Shown here: positions 25,182 to 33,249 of the stretch, in pieces
How the letters are laid out: each line of letters starts with the position of its first letter
Numbering within the stretch: the stretch's first letter is position 1
Origin: Scytonema sp. UIC 10036
GTDB lineage: Bacteria > Cyanobacteriota > Cyanobacteriia > Cyanobacteriales > Nostocaceae
DNA length: 64,000 nucleotides
Assembly (NCBI RefSeq): GCF_009725235.1
Contig: NZ_WJFC01000034.1
Coordinates: 1-64,000, forward strand
Reading direction: 5' to 3'
Program-made: the position numbers and the translations under genes
Notes under the pieces: generated by a model
The model's input: the letters and a program-made list of their open reading frames with translations, nothing else
The model's database searches: none
What the model was told of the DNA's origin: nothing

Positions 25182-27005
25182 ATGCACATCTCGTACAAGC
25201 TTCAGCCAACTTCTGCTCTAATTGCTGCTATTGTCTCAACTGCACTCAGTGTTACCATGGCTCCTCAAGAAGTTATAGCAGAGTTCCGCGTCAATCCCTA
25301 TTTACAGAACCCATCTACTGATGGTGTGTACTTTACTTGGTTTACCGAGCAAGATGTGTCAGGTCAACTGACGGTAACCGGACCTGGTTTGAGCCAGCCG
25401 CTCACCTTTAAGACTCAACCTTCATTGGAGCCAGTGCTTGCCTACACAACAGCCGAGAAAAACCAAAATATTTCCGGGCTGGCTCCGGGTTCCTGGCTTC
25501 TAAGTGATAATAACTACAAACATGCTGTGGATTTGCGTGGTTTGCAGCCAGGAACAACGTACCACTATACCGTGACTCAAGGGTCGAGCGTTTTCAATTC
25601 AACTTTCAAAACCGCGCCAAGTAAAGATAGTTGGAATCAAATCCGCTTTATTGCAATGTCTGATAGCGAAACCGAACCTTTAGGACGAGTGACCTACCGG
25701 GAATGGCAACCGGGTGCTTTGGCAGAGGGATCGGCAGCACGTCCTGGGTTGAGCGGTAGCCAGTGGGCAACAACCTTCGGGACATCTGGTTCGGGAGTAT
25801 CACAGACATTGCGCTATGCTCTGACGGAAACTGAAGGTTACAAGCGCAATCTGACAATTGTCAACAGCCGCAATCCCGATTTTCTGCTTATGCCTGGAGA
25901 CCTCGTGCAAGGAGGTGGTTACCAACCCGGTTGGGATGAGTTTTTTCGCCACAATGCCGGAGAGTTTGACAGTGGGCTTTCACGGTATCCAATCCTTCCC
26001 GCGTTGGGCAACTGGGAAAACTTTGGCGCACTCAATGGTGGTTATGGTACTGACCCTGACGGTCGTTTTGGTCCAAAGTTTGGTCGCGATAAGTATCACG
26101 TATATTTTGATGCACCTGATAATGGGACGTCAGAACACCAAGACAACTACTACCGAGTTGACTACGGTCCCATTACCATCCTCACGCTGGACAGTTCCAA
26201 TGGCGAACCGGACGATCGCCGGAGTAACTATGGTGGAGAAGGTCAGCCCCCTCAAGTAAGTGGGCGAGATTACACAAGTCCGGGTACTGATACTCAAGAG
26301 AATTACACACGCCAGCAGTACGAAGCCGGTGGTGGTACTGACCTCGCTGACTTCAATCGAGGTAGCATCCAGTGGAACTGGGCAAAAAAGCAATTGCGTG
26401 ATGCTCGCGATCGCGGACAAATTATCTTTGTACAGTTCCATCACACGCCTTACAGCAATGGCGAACACGGGCTACCCATGAATCATAAAGACAGTAGCGG
26501 TCAGGGCGGTACTCCAATGCGTCAATATCACAAATTATTTGAGAAATATGGAGTCGCTGCGGTGTTTGTGGGTCACAGCGAGATGTTTGAGCGCAGTTTT
26601 GTTGATGAAAACGCTGATGGCATTGGCGTTCATTATTATGAAGTTGGTGTGTCAGGTGATGGATTGCGGGGTGAGCGTCGTGAGGGTCTCAGCTTTGATT
26701 CGCCACTACTCAACTACAACCCATTCAGCCAATGGACAGCCGACCAGAAAGAAGGTGAACTGTGGCAAGAAGTGGATGGTATCCTACAGCTCGTAAGTGG
26801 TGGTAAGCACTACGGGCATCTTGAAGTCAATCTGGAGCGCCTTAATGGTAGCAATGATGTTTATGCCAAGATAACTCTGACGCCAGTGCATAGCTTCCCG
26901 CTTCTCGATCGGGCTTACAACCTCCTCAGTACTGAACGGCGTGTTTATAGCGACGAAGTTATACTCCATATAGGCGCTGATGGTCGTGTCAAGGATGAAG
27001 TATAA
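25182..27005 (+). CDS. Secreted purple-acid-phosphatase-like metallophosphoesterase
   Basis: The 607-aa protein has an N-terminal signal peptide (hydrophobic about 11-26, cleavage probably near VIA-EF), an Fn3-like purple acid phosphatase N-terminal domain (FRVNPYLQNPSTDGVYFTWF through LQPGTTYHYTVTQG) and a calcineurin-like phosphoesterase domain. Metal motifs: Asp161 (AMSDSETEP), GD at 239-240 (LLMPGDLVQGG), His420-421 (FHHTPYSNG) and GH at 464-465. Two usual motifs are altered: GNHE is GNWE (276-279), and GHxH is GHSE (464-467). It likely acts in the periplasm or outside on phosphate esters, possibly with changed metal use. An upstream Pho-like site hints at phosphate control. Confidence 0.85.
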   Translation: MHISYKLQPTSALIAAIVSTALSVTMAPQEVIAEFRVNPYLQNPSTDGVYFTWFTEQDVSGQLTVTGPGLSQPLTFKTQPSLEPVLAYTTAEKNQNISGLAPGSWLLSDNNYKHAVDLRGLQPGTTYHYTVTQGSSVFNSTFKTAPSKDSWNQIRFIAMSDSETEPLGRVTYREWQPGALAEGSAARPGLSGSQWATTFGTSGSGVSQTLRYALTETEGYKRNLTIVNSRNPDFLLMPGDLVQGGGYQPGWDEFFRHNAGEFDSGLSRYPILPALGNWENFGALNGGYGTDPDGRFGPKFGRDKYHVYFDAPDNGTSEHQDNYYRVDYGPITILTLDSSNGEPDDRRSNYGGEGQPPQVSGRDYTSPGTDTQENYTRQQYEAGGGTDLADFNRGSIQWNWAKKQLRDARDRGQIIFVQFHHTPYSNGEHGLPMNHKDSSGQGGTPMRQYHKLFEKYGVAAVFVGHSEMFERSFVDENADGIGVHYYEVGVSGDGLRGERREGLSFDSPLLNYNPFSQWTADQKEGELWQEVDGILQLVSGGKHYGHLEVNLERLNGSNDVYAKITLTPVHSFPLLDRAYNLLSTERRVYSDEVILHIGADGRVKDEV

Positions 27006-27181
27006 AGTATGGAGAAAGTGCCAAGTAAAGGGCGGAAAAGCGGTATAAGGATGCAGGGGATGCAGAGGGTGCAGGAAGGAAAAAACGCTTAACCGTTCAG
27101 TATTGGCTCAACACGCCTTTTTCCTAGTAATAATGGTTTTAGAGACGATAACTCATGTGTTGCGGGACAGCAGAAATTAAT

Positions 27182-28441
27182 ATGTCATTATCATCTTCTG
27201 AAGAACAACGATTCTCACCCCTTTTGCGTCAAGTGACCAGCCATGTTCTAGTAGCAATCTTGAGTATTGGCTTGACTTTGACAAGCTTGTGGGCATTTCC
27301 TAACCTGCCAATTCCAGGGCGATCGTCTCTTTCCAGTATTACCACACCAAGTACTACTGAAGTAGAAGCGCTCGCACCAGAGAACGCACCTCCTGTAGAA
27401 TCTCAAAAAGCAGCTATTCGCAGTTTTGTAAGCACTGCTGTCAATAAAGTCGGATCCGCAGTTGTACGGATTGATACAGAGCGGATTATCACAATGCGTG
27501 CGCCCGACCCCTTTTTTGGCGACCCCTTTTTCCGGGAATTTTTTGGTGACGATTTTTCCAGAGCACCTCAAGAATATCGGCAAAGAGGTGAAGGTTCTGG
27601 TTTTATCATTGATTCTAATGGTATAATTTTGACCAACGCTCACGTTGTGAGTGGTGCTGATTCTGTCACCGTCACCCTGAAAGACGGGCGCAAGCTCAAA
27701 GGAGAAGTGCGTGGGGTAGATGAACCCTCAGATTTAGCTGTTGTAAAAATTAAAGGAAAAGATCTTCCCGTGGCAAGTTTGGGAAACTCTCAAGATTTGC
27801 AGGTAGGAGATTGGGCAATAGCAGTCGGTAACCCATTAGGTTTAGATAATACTGTAACATTAGGTATTATTAGCACGTTGAACCGCTCCAGCGCTCAGGT
27901 CGGTATTCCCGATAAACGGTTAGATTTTATACAAACAGACGCCGCTATCAATCCCGGTAACTCTGGCGGTCCCTTAGTGAACGAGCAAGGAGAAGTTATC
28001 GGTATCAATACTGCCATTCGTGCTGATGCTCAAGGAATTGGGTTTGCGATTCCTATTGACAAAGCTAAGTTAATTAAAGATGCCTTAGCGCGTGGTGAAA
28101 AAATCTCCCATCCATACATCGGTGTTCGTATGGTGAGTTTAACACCAGAACAAGCAAAACAATTTAATAGTGACCCCAATTCCACTATGAATGTACCGGA
28201 AGTCAATGGTGTGTTAGTCATGCAAGTCATACCCAATAGCCCAGCCGCATCTGCTGGTTTGCGTCGGGGTGATGTCATAACTCAGATTAGCGAAGAAAAA
28301 GTAACCACAGCCGAACAGTTGCAAAACTTGGTAGAAAAAAGCCGAGTCAACCAGCCCTTGCAATTGACAGTACTGCGAGGCGACGAAACGCAGCAGTTTA
28401 CTGTGCGTCCGGGCGAACTGAGAGACGCAAATAATTCGTAA
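27182..28441 (+). CDS. HtrA/DegP-type serine protease (HhoA/HhoB/HtrA group)
   Basis: The 419-aa periplasmic protease has an N-terminal membrane anchor (about 20-40, HVLVAILSIGLTLTSLWAF), a trypsin-like domain with catalytic His154 (ILTNAHVVSGAD), Asp184 (EPSDLAVVKI) and Ser261 (NPGNSGGPLV), and one C-terminal PDZ domain (about 300-405, GVLVMQVIPNSPAASAGLRR). The one-PDZ layout is that of cyanobacterial Deg proteases, which degrade damaged envelope proteins. A negatively/aromatic-rich loop (DPFFGDPFFREFFGDDF) precedes the GSGFIID strand. I prefer ATG 27182 (MSLSSSEEQR) over the in-frame ATG 27155. It is a single gene. Confidence 0.92.
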   Translation: MSLSSSEEQRFSPLLRQVTSHVLVAILSIGLTLTSLWAFPNLPIPGRSSLSSITTPSTTEVEALAPENAPPVESQKAAIRSFVSTAVNKVGSAVVRIDTERIITMRAPDPFFGDPFFREFFGDDFSRAPQEYRQRGEGSGFIIDSNGIILTNAHVVSGADSVTVTLKDGRKLKGEVRGVDEPSDLAVVKIKGKDLPVASLGNSQDLQVGDWAIAVGNPLGLDNTVTLGIISTLNRSSAQVGIPDKRLDFIQTDAAINPGNSGGPLVNEQGEVIGINTAIRADAQGIGFAIPIDKAKLIKDALARGEKISHPYIGVRMVSLTPEQAKQFNSDPNSTMNVPEVNGVLVMQVIPNSPAASAGLRRGDVITQISEEKVTTAEQLQNLVEKSRVNQPLQLTVLRGDETQQFTVRPGELRDANNS

Positions 28442-28480
28442 GTGGTTAGTAGTTAGTCGTTAGTGGTTAGTGGTTGGTAG
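28441..28480. repeat. GTTAGTG-type heptamer run
   Basis: GTGGTTAGTAGTTAGTCG and following units sit between convergent genes. Confidence 0.75.
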
Positions 28481-28514
28481 TGCTATTTCTTGTTCCTTTG
28501 GCAGTCCCTTAACG

Positions 28515-30536
28515 CTAACTGCTAGCTACCGGAGGTATCCAGACAGTAAAAATTGAACCAACGCCTACTGTGGATTCTACTTCGATTCGACCTCGATGAA
28601 GTTCTACAAGCTGTTTGGTTAATGCTAAGCCCAATCCAGTTCCCCCGTAACGGCGACGGTAAGGCGTATCGAGTTGGTGGAATTTCTCAAACAAGAGTGA
28701 CAATTGATCTTCTGGGATACCAATACCCGTATCCTCTACTTGAAAGACAGCATTTTCGTCTTCTACCCAAAGGCGCAATGTAACGTTTCCTCCTTCGGGT
28801 GTAAATTTTACAGCATTAGTTAGTAAATTCCACAGAATTTGTTGTATTCTTCTGGCATCAGCCGTAAAGCGATCGCACTCTGCATTGATTTGCAAATCGA
28901 GTTTAAGATTCACTCTTTTGAGAGTTGCTTTTTCTTTTAATCCGTTAACTGTAGATTCGGCTGCATCGCTCAAGGAAAAGCTGGTTATATTTAATACTGC
29001 TTTGCCTGCTTCTATTTGAGAGAGTTCGAGAATATCGTTAATCATCTCTAATAAATGCTCACCGCTATCATGAATTGTCTGTAAATAATCCCGTTGGCGT
29101 TTTGTTAACTCACCAAAGGACCAGCGTAGCAAAGTAGAAGACATTCCAATAACGTAGGTTAAAGGTGTCAGTAATTCGTGACTGATAGTGGCGAGGAATT
29201 CGCTTCTTAAACGGCTAGCCGCTTCTGCTGCAACCAGAGCGTCATGTAAAGCAACCGTGCGCTCAATAACACGTTCTTCCAAATTTTGTTTTTCTTTTGT
29301 CAGAGAACGCATTAACTCGGATTGATGGATTGCGATCGCCAATTGTTCCGCTACAGATGTGAGCAAAATTTTTTCACTTTCCGTCCAAGAACGAGGGCGA
29401 TCGCATTGATGAGCAATCAGCAATCCCCAAAGTTTGTCTTCAAAAATAATCGGTGCTGCTAATTTTGCCCGGACTTTAGTATTTCTTAAAAAATTTAACA
29501 AACACTCTTCTAGAGCATAAGTTGTTTCCACATCATCTACAGATAAAGTATAACCTTGTTTGTACTTTTCCCAACATTGATTAGTTTGAGTAAAACAATT
29601 ATTTTCCGTGTAATGCAAAACAGATGAAATAGCATCATGAGCGCGAATTTCATAGACAATACAGCCTGCTTTGTCTTGTAAGTCTTGCTGTAAGGAATGG
29701 GGAGTTGAAAAGGGGGTATAGTTCGGGAGGGACAAAGAAGGAGAGTATTGTTCGTTACTTATAGTAGACTCTTGACTCTTAGCAATGGAATGTTCAAATT
29801 TATATATTACCAGTCTGTCTAATTCCAAAAATTCTCTGACTTGTGCAACTGCTGTAGACATGATGACTGGCAAGTCTAAACTTTTACGGATTTGAGTTGT
29901 TACCTGATTTAATAACTTCTCTTGAGCTATTTGTTTTTGCAGGGCTTTTTCCACGGGTTGACAGACAGAGACATAAGGGAAATTTACAGGTAATTCTGTC
30001 TGTGATTGATTTGGTTCTGACAAAAGGTCTTTCAACAATAATAATGTAAATTTGCTTTGAAGCCTTGCATCATTGGTGACGGGAATTTGACAGTAATCTT
30101 CCAGGTTTTGATATGTTTGAGAATTTCTGTCGAACAAACCTCTCAAATTAGAAATAAACGAGACAATTTCTTCTAAATCAAACGTCAAATAAAAATCCAG
30201 TAGAAAATCATTGGGACAAGATAAGGAAGAGGTTGTGAAAGACAGAGACTGTGACGCGGAAAGTGAAGTTATTGCCATATCTCCCTTGTTCCCCGTATCC
30301 CCCTTATCCTGTAAATAAGTTCCAATGAAAAGCGCACTAAATTGTTGGGACACCAACACAGTAAAGCGTTGTGCCTGCCATTCTAGGGGTATGTTCACCA
30401 TCACGAGCACCGATTCTGTCAGAACTAGAGATGGCTTTTCCACTGATTGAGCCATTTGCAACAGCAATTCTCTAAATCGAACAAATGTACTATTACGTAT
30501 GGTTCGAGAGAAGCTCAAATCAGAAGAACTAGACAT
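28515..30536 (-). CDS. Sensor histidine kinase with CBCR-like GAF domain
   Basis: The 673-aa protein has an N-terminal ~200-residue region that resembles a DICT-like sensory domain (FSRTIRNSTFVRFRELLLQM, LVSQQFSALFIGTYLQ). A GAF domain follows (about 205-410) with LWGLLIAHQCDRPRSW, the block typical of cyanobacteriochrome GAFs. The usual chromophore Cys-His appears as EECLLNFL: Cys345 is kept, but His is Leu. After a coiled linker (ERVIERTVALHDALVAAEAA) comes a complete kinase: H-box FLATISHELLTPLT (His453), N-box QILWNLLTNAVKFTPEGG, G1 DTGIGIP, FEKFHQLD, and G2 GGTGLGLALTKQL. Soluble. It may sense light with an altered site, or another ligand. No regulator is adjacent. Confidence 0.87.
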   Translation of the reverse strand: MSSSSDLSFSRTIRNSTFVRFRELLLQMAQSVEKPSLVLTESVLVMVNIPLEWQAQRFTVLVSQQFSALFIGTYLQDKGDTGNKGDMAITSLSASQSLSFTTSSLSCPNDFLLDFYLTFDLEEIVSFISNLRGLFDRNSQTYQNLEDYCQIPVTNDARLQSKFTLLLLKDLLSEPNQSQTELPVNFPYVSVCQPVEKALQKQIAQEKLLNQVTTQIRKSLDLPVIMSTAVAQVREFLELDRLVIYKFEHSIAKSQESTISNEQYSPSLSLPNYTPFSTPHSLQQDLQDKAGCIVYEIRAHDAISSVLHYTENNCFTQTNQCWEKYKQGYTLSVDDVETTYALEECLLNFLRNTKVRAKLAAPIIFEDKLWGLLIAHQCDRPRSWTESEKILLTSVAEQLAIAIHQSELMRSLTKEKQNLEERVIERTVALHDALVAAEAASRLRSEFLATISHELLTPLTYVIGMSSTLLRWSFGELTKRQRDYLQTIHDSGEHLLEMINDILELSQIEAGKAVLNITSFSLSDAAESTVNGLKEKATLKRVNLKLDLQINAECDRFTADARRIQQILWNLLTNAVKFTPEGGNVTLRLWVEDENAVFQVEDTGIGIPEDQLSLLFEKFHQLDTPYRRRYGGTGLGLALTKQLVELHRGRIEVESTVGVGSIFTVWIPPVASS

Positions 30537-30659
30537 TGTTTACAATCTGGCGCGAAAGGGGTTTTTTGCAGTTTCTTGAAAATTGGCTACTGTGTCCTAA
30601 CCAACAGTTTAAAACGGTAATTAGGGTTCATGCATCGTAATTAATGCCAAATTAGCTAA

Positions 30660-30735
30660 CTCCGGCAGAAGCCCCACACTTACCGCGAAGCGGAAGTGTG
30701 TGGAGTCGTCACGAGGATAGAAGCCTCAGTCAGGA
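30660..30735. mobile_element. Palindromic element resembling an IS200/IS605 end (PATE-like)
   Basis: CCACACTT (30674-30681) pairs with AAGTGTG-GG (30694-30703) around a CCGC-GAAG-CGG inner stem, within AGAAGCCCCACACTTACCGC and TGGAGTCGTCACGAGG. Such hairpin-tipped ends are known from IS200/IS605-type elements in cyanobacteria. No TnpA/TnpB gene is present, so it is at most a non-autonomous remnant. Confidence 0.4.
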
Positions 30736-30801
30736 GAGTTAATTTTTCTATAATAGACTCTATCTCCCGTAGTTTCCCATTAGGTTGATGGTTTATAAGC
30801 C

Positions 30802-31104
30802 GTGCAGGAAATTGTACAGCGTAATAATGGTACTACTCTAATTGTAATGCTAGGAGATGACGCAAAGAGCAAAATCTCCGCTTCAGCGCAAGTCTGTGAT
30901 GAAACGGATTTTTGGACAAAATTTGGTTTAACGTGATTGAAGGCAACAGTGCGATAAGCTAGCGTTCAGGCTAAGGCATATCGCATTACTGCATTTTTAC
31001 AAGCATATCACTACGGTTTATGGCAAGATGTAAGTATATCAACACTGGAACATTTAACACACTCAGTCCATCAAGCCGAAGCAGCCATAGAAGAAGAAAA
31101 ATAG
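30802..31104 (+). pseudogene. Frameshifted small conserved gene
   Basis: From GTG 30802 it reads VQEIVQRNNGTTLIVMLGDD and SKISASAQVCDETDFWTKFG, then stops. The frame must shift twice to continue as VIEGNSAIS and then YRITAFLQAYHYGLWQDVSI and EHLTHSVHQAEAAIEEEK to TAG 31104. The pieces join into one plausible protein of about 100 residues. I cannot name the family. Two frameshifts make it a pseudogene. Confidence 0.5.
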
Positions 31105-31122
31105 GTGGTTTAGAAAGAAATT

Positions 31123-32361
31123 ATGGAGAATCTTGCGTATCTGCATGCAGCTTCTGTCTACGAAGATCTGACGAATAGTGAAATTATCTCTGTCAGCAGT
31201 TTGTTTGACAAGGCAGCAGCCCTTAACTGGAACCGTCTCTCTGGTAAGGCATGGAAGTATATGTTACCTCTTGCCCTTATCTTGTCTGTACTCAATGTCT
31301 ACAGTAGTGCCTTAGCTTTGGAACAGGGTGATAAAGGTCCTTCTGTCAGAAATTTACAACGCGAATTAAAAAGGACAGGTTTTTATCAAGCGCCTATCAC
31401 GCAAGTATATGATGTTTCTACAGAGGAGGCTGTCCGTCGCTTCCAAAAAGCTGCTGGCTTGGAGGTGACTGGTGTTGCAGGACCGGTGACTATACAAAAG
31501 TTAGATGGTTGGGAGACGGAAGAGACTCCCCAAAGTAAAAAACCGAGTGTTGAGAGTTCGACAGCGAAAAAACCTAGCAGCCAGAATACCCAAGTTAAGA
31601 AACCCAGTGCTGAGAACCCTCAAGCCAAAAAACCCAGCAGCCAGAATACTCAAGCCAAAAAAACCAGTGTTGAAAACTCTCAAGCTGAAAAAACTTCTAG
31701 TGAGACAGCCGTTGCTAACAAGCGTCGTGATGCCAACCTTTTGCAACGAGGTGATGAAGGTGAAGATGTAAAAATCTTGCAAGAAAGATTGCGCGTTGCT
31801 GGTTTTTACTACGGTAACTCAACGGGAATTTACGGTCCTATTACCGAAGACGCGGTGAAACGTTTCCAAGAAGCTTATAAATTGACCGTTGACGGTGTCG
31901 TAGGACCAGCTACGCAAAGAAGACTACCTCCAGTAGGTGTTGGTTACGGAGAAGCTCCTACCAGACGAGGTATCAGTCAAGATAAACTACGCTTGGGCGA
32001 TACTGGAGAAGCTGTTAGAGTGTTGCAAGAGCAGCTAATAAAAGCTGGCTATTTGCAAGGAGAACCAAACGGTTACTTCGGCCCTTACACGGCAGATGCT
32101 GTTAAGAGATTTCAAACCAAGAATTATTTAGCAGCAAGTGGTATTGCGGGTCCCACAACTCGATCTAAATTGCACGATTTGGTCAGTCCTGGTGAGAAAA
32201 GCGACTTTGATACTTTGGAAATACAGAGACGATTGCAATCGCGTGGTTTTTACAAAGGCGATCTGAATGGTGTGATGGGAGAAGATACTAAGGAAGCGAT
32301 TAAACAAGCTCAAAAATTCTACGGTATCAGCTTAAGTGATGTGAGAAGCGGACGTTTTTAA
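31123..32361 (+). CDS. Peptidoglycan-binding (PG_binding_1 repeat) protein
   Basis: The 412-aa protein has one membrane segment (about 47-64, YMLPLALILSVLNVYSSALA) and four PG_binding_1 domains: about 66-125 (GDKGPSVRNLQRELKRTGFY), 207-262 (GDEGEDVKILQERLRVAGFY), 285-343 (GDTGEAVRVLQEQLIKAGYL) and 355-402 (DTLEIQRRLQSRGFYKGDLN). Between the first and second is a low-complexity linker (about 133-195) of KKPSSQNTQ-like units. No catalytic domain, so it probably anchors or recognises the cell wall in the periplasm. It is convergent with furA, the same arrangement as alr1690-furA in Anabaena PCC 7120, where read-through makes an antisense RNA. Confidence 0.88.
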   Translation: MENLAYLHAASVYEDLTNSEIISVSSLFDKAAALNWNRLSGKAWKYMLPLALILSVLNVYSSALALEQGDKGPSVRNLQRELKRTGFYQAPITQVYDVSTEEAVRRFQKAAGLEVTGVAGPVTIQKLDGWETEETPQSKKPSVESSTAKKPSSQNTQVKKPSAENPQAKKPSSQNTQAKKTSVENSQAEKTSSETAVANKRRDANLLQRGDEGEDVKILQERLRVAGFYYGNSTGIYGPITEDAVKRFQEAYKLTVDGVVGPATQRRLPPVGVGYGEAPTRRGISQDKLRLGDTGEAVRVLQEQLIKAGYLQGEPNGYFGPYTADAVKRFQTKNYLAASGIAGPTTRSKLHDLVSPGEKSDFDTLEIQRRLQSRGFYKGDLNGVMGEDTKEAIKQAQKFYGISLSDVRSGRF

Positions 32362-32437
32362 CATCCGCCACGGGTGTTTGCCGATCTTCATGCTTGCGCC
32401 TGTCACCTAAAATTCACAGAACATACCTACCTGAGTG

Positions 32438-32893
32438 CTAAAGGGGCATTAATGACCTTTGGCACTTGGGACAAATCGCATGAATTGTCAATTGACAGTC
32501 GAGTAAGTGGTAGCCTTCTTTTTGAGCGGTTTTTGCTCCAACTTTTAAAATGACATCGTTCTTGAACTCGATAGTCGTGTTACACCTGACACAGATCAGG
32601 TGATGGTGGTGGTGGGGATAAGGCTGGTTAAGTTCGTAATGTTTGTGTCCTTCTCCAAGTTCTAACTCTCGCAGGATGCCCATTCGCGCCATTAACTTGA
32701 GAGTGCGATAAATGGTCGATAGGCTGATTCCTTCCCCTTTTATTTCCAATCTTTCATAGAGATCCTCAGCACTAAGATGTTCTCCTTGTGGAAGGTCTTG
32801 AAAAATGTGTAGAATTGTTTCACGCTGAGGTGTTAAACGCCAGCCGCGTTCGTTCAATTCTGCCTTAAGTGCGGTTGCTGAGTAGACAGTCAT
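32438..32893 (-). CDS. furA: Ferric uptake regulator FurA
   Basis: The 151-aa regulator from ATG 32893 (MTVYSATALKAELNERG). The winged-helix domain has RLTPQRETILHIFQ and ISLSTIYRTLKLMARMGIL; the dimerisation and metal part has YPHHHHHLICVRC (residues 92-104) and CPKC (141-144), the two CxxC pairs typical of cyanobacterial FurA. It represses iron uptake and many other genes with Fe(II), and responds to redox and haem in Anabaena. The length, sequence pattern and convergent wall-binding gene point to FurA rather than Zur or PerR. An in-frame TTG upstream (32908) is an unlikely start. Three TTCTCAAT half-sites upstream may be its own operator. Confidence 0.88.
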   Translation of the reverse strand: MTVYSATALKAELNERGWRLTPQRETILHIFQDLPQGEHLSAEDLYERLEIKGEGISLSTIYRTLKLMARMGILRELELGEGHKHYELNQPYPHHHHHLICVRCNTTIEFKNDVILKVGAKTAQKEGYHLLDCQLTIHAICPKCQRSLMPL

Positions 32894-32901
32894 GGCTATT
32901 T

Positions 32902-32977
32902 TTCTCAATAAAACCCATTAATTGAGAATATAGCAAATCTTCGGAGCAATTTGCAATAAAACTTACTTATTGAGAAC
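32902..32977 (-). promoter_or_regulatory. Candidate furA operator: repeated TTCTCAAT half-sites
   Basis: TTCTCAAT (32902-32909) and ATTGAGAA (32921-32928) form a perfect inverted repeat with an 11-nt spacer, 9 nt before the start codon. A third ATTGAGAA lies at 32970-32977, overlapping the palindrome CAATAA-N7-TTATTG (32954-32972). AT-rich inverted half-sites of this kind fit a Fur-family operator and furA is known to be autoregulated in Anabaena. Binding is inferred. Confidence 0.45.
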
Positions 32978-33129
32978 ATTTGTTAAATGCTTGGATATAG
33001 GTAATTAAACTCTAATGAGCATTTAACAGATTGTCGATCCCCGTAGGAAAGACATCTAAAAAAGTTATAGAAAGTTTAACTTGGCTTAACTGAGAATGAT
33101 GTGCTACAACCTAGTAAGAAATGTGGAAA

Positions 33130-33249
33130 TAGTCATTGGTCATTGGTCATTTGTCATTTGTCATTTGTGACTTGTAATACTTTAGTAATCATTTATAGTA
33201 CCAATAACCAATAACCAACGACCAATGACCAATGACCAATGACCAATGA
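33130..33249. repeat. GTCATTG/GTCATTT and ACCAATG heptamer arrays, inverted
   Basis: GTCATTG and GTCATTT units (33130-33168) and complementary CCAATAA/CCAATGA units (33200-33249) end at the stop codon of sigC. A stem is possible, as in the other arrays. Confidence 0.9.

Larger units (their letters stand above)
30537..31122. other. Intergenic region with hairpin element and a decayed small gene
   Basis: It contains an IS200/IS605-like end hairpin (30660-30735) and a frameshifted small gene (30802-31104). The promoter of the following peptidoglycan-binding gene should lie close to 31100. Confidence 0.5.

Noticed and set aside
31501..31782. Plus- and minus-strand frames inside the peptidoglycan-binding gene
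   Set aside because: They are shadows of the low-complexity KKPSSQN linker region.
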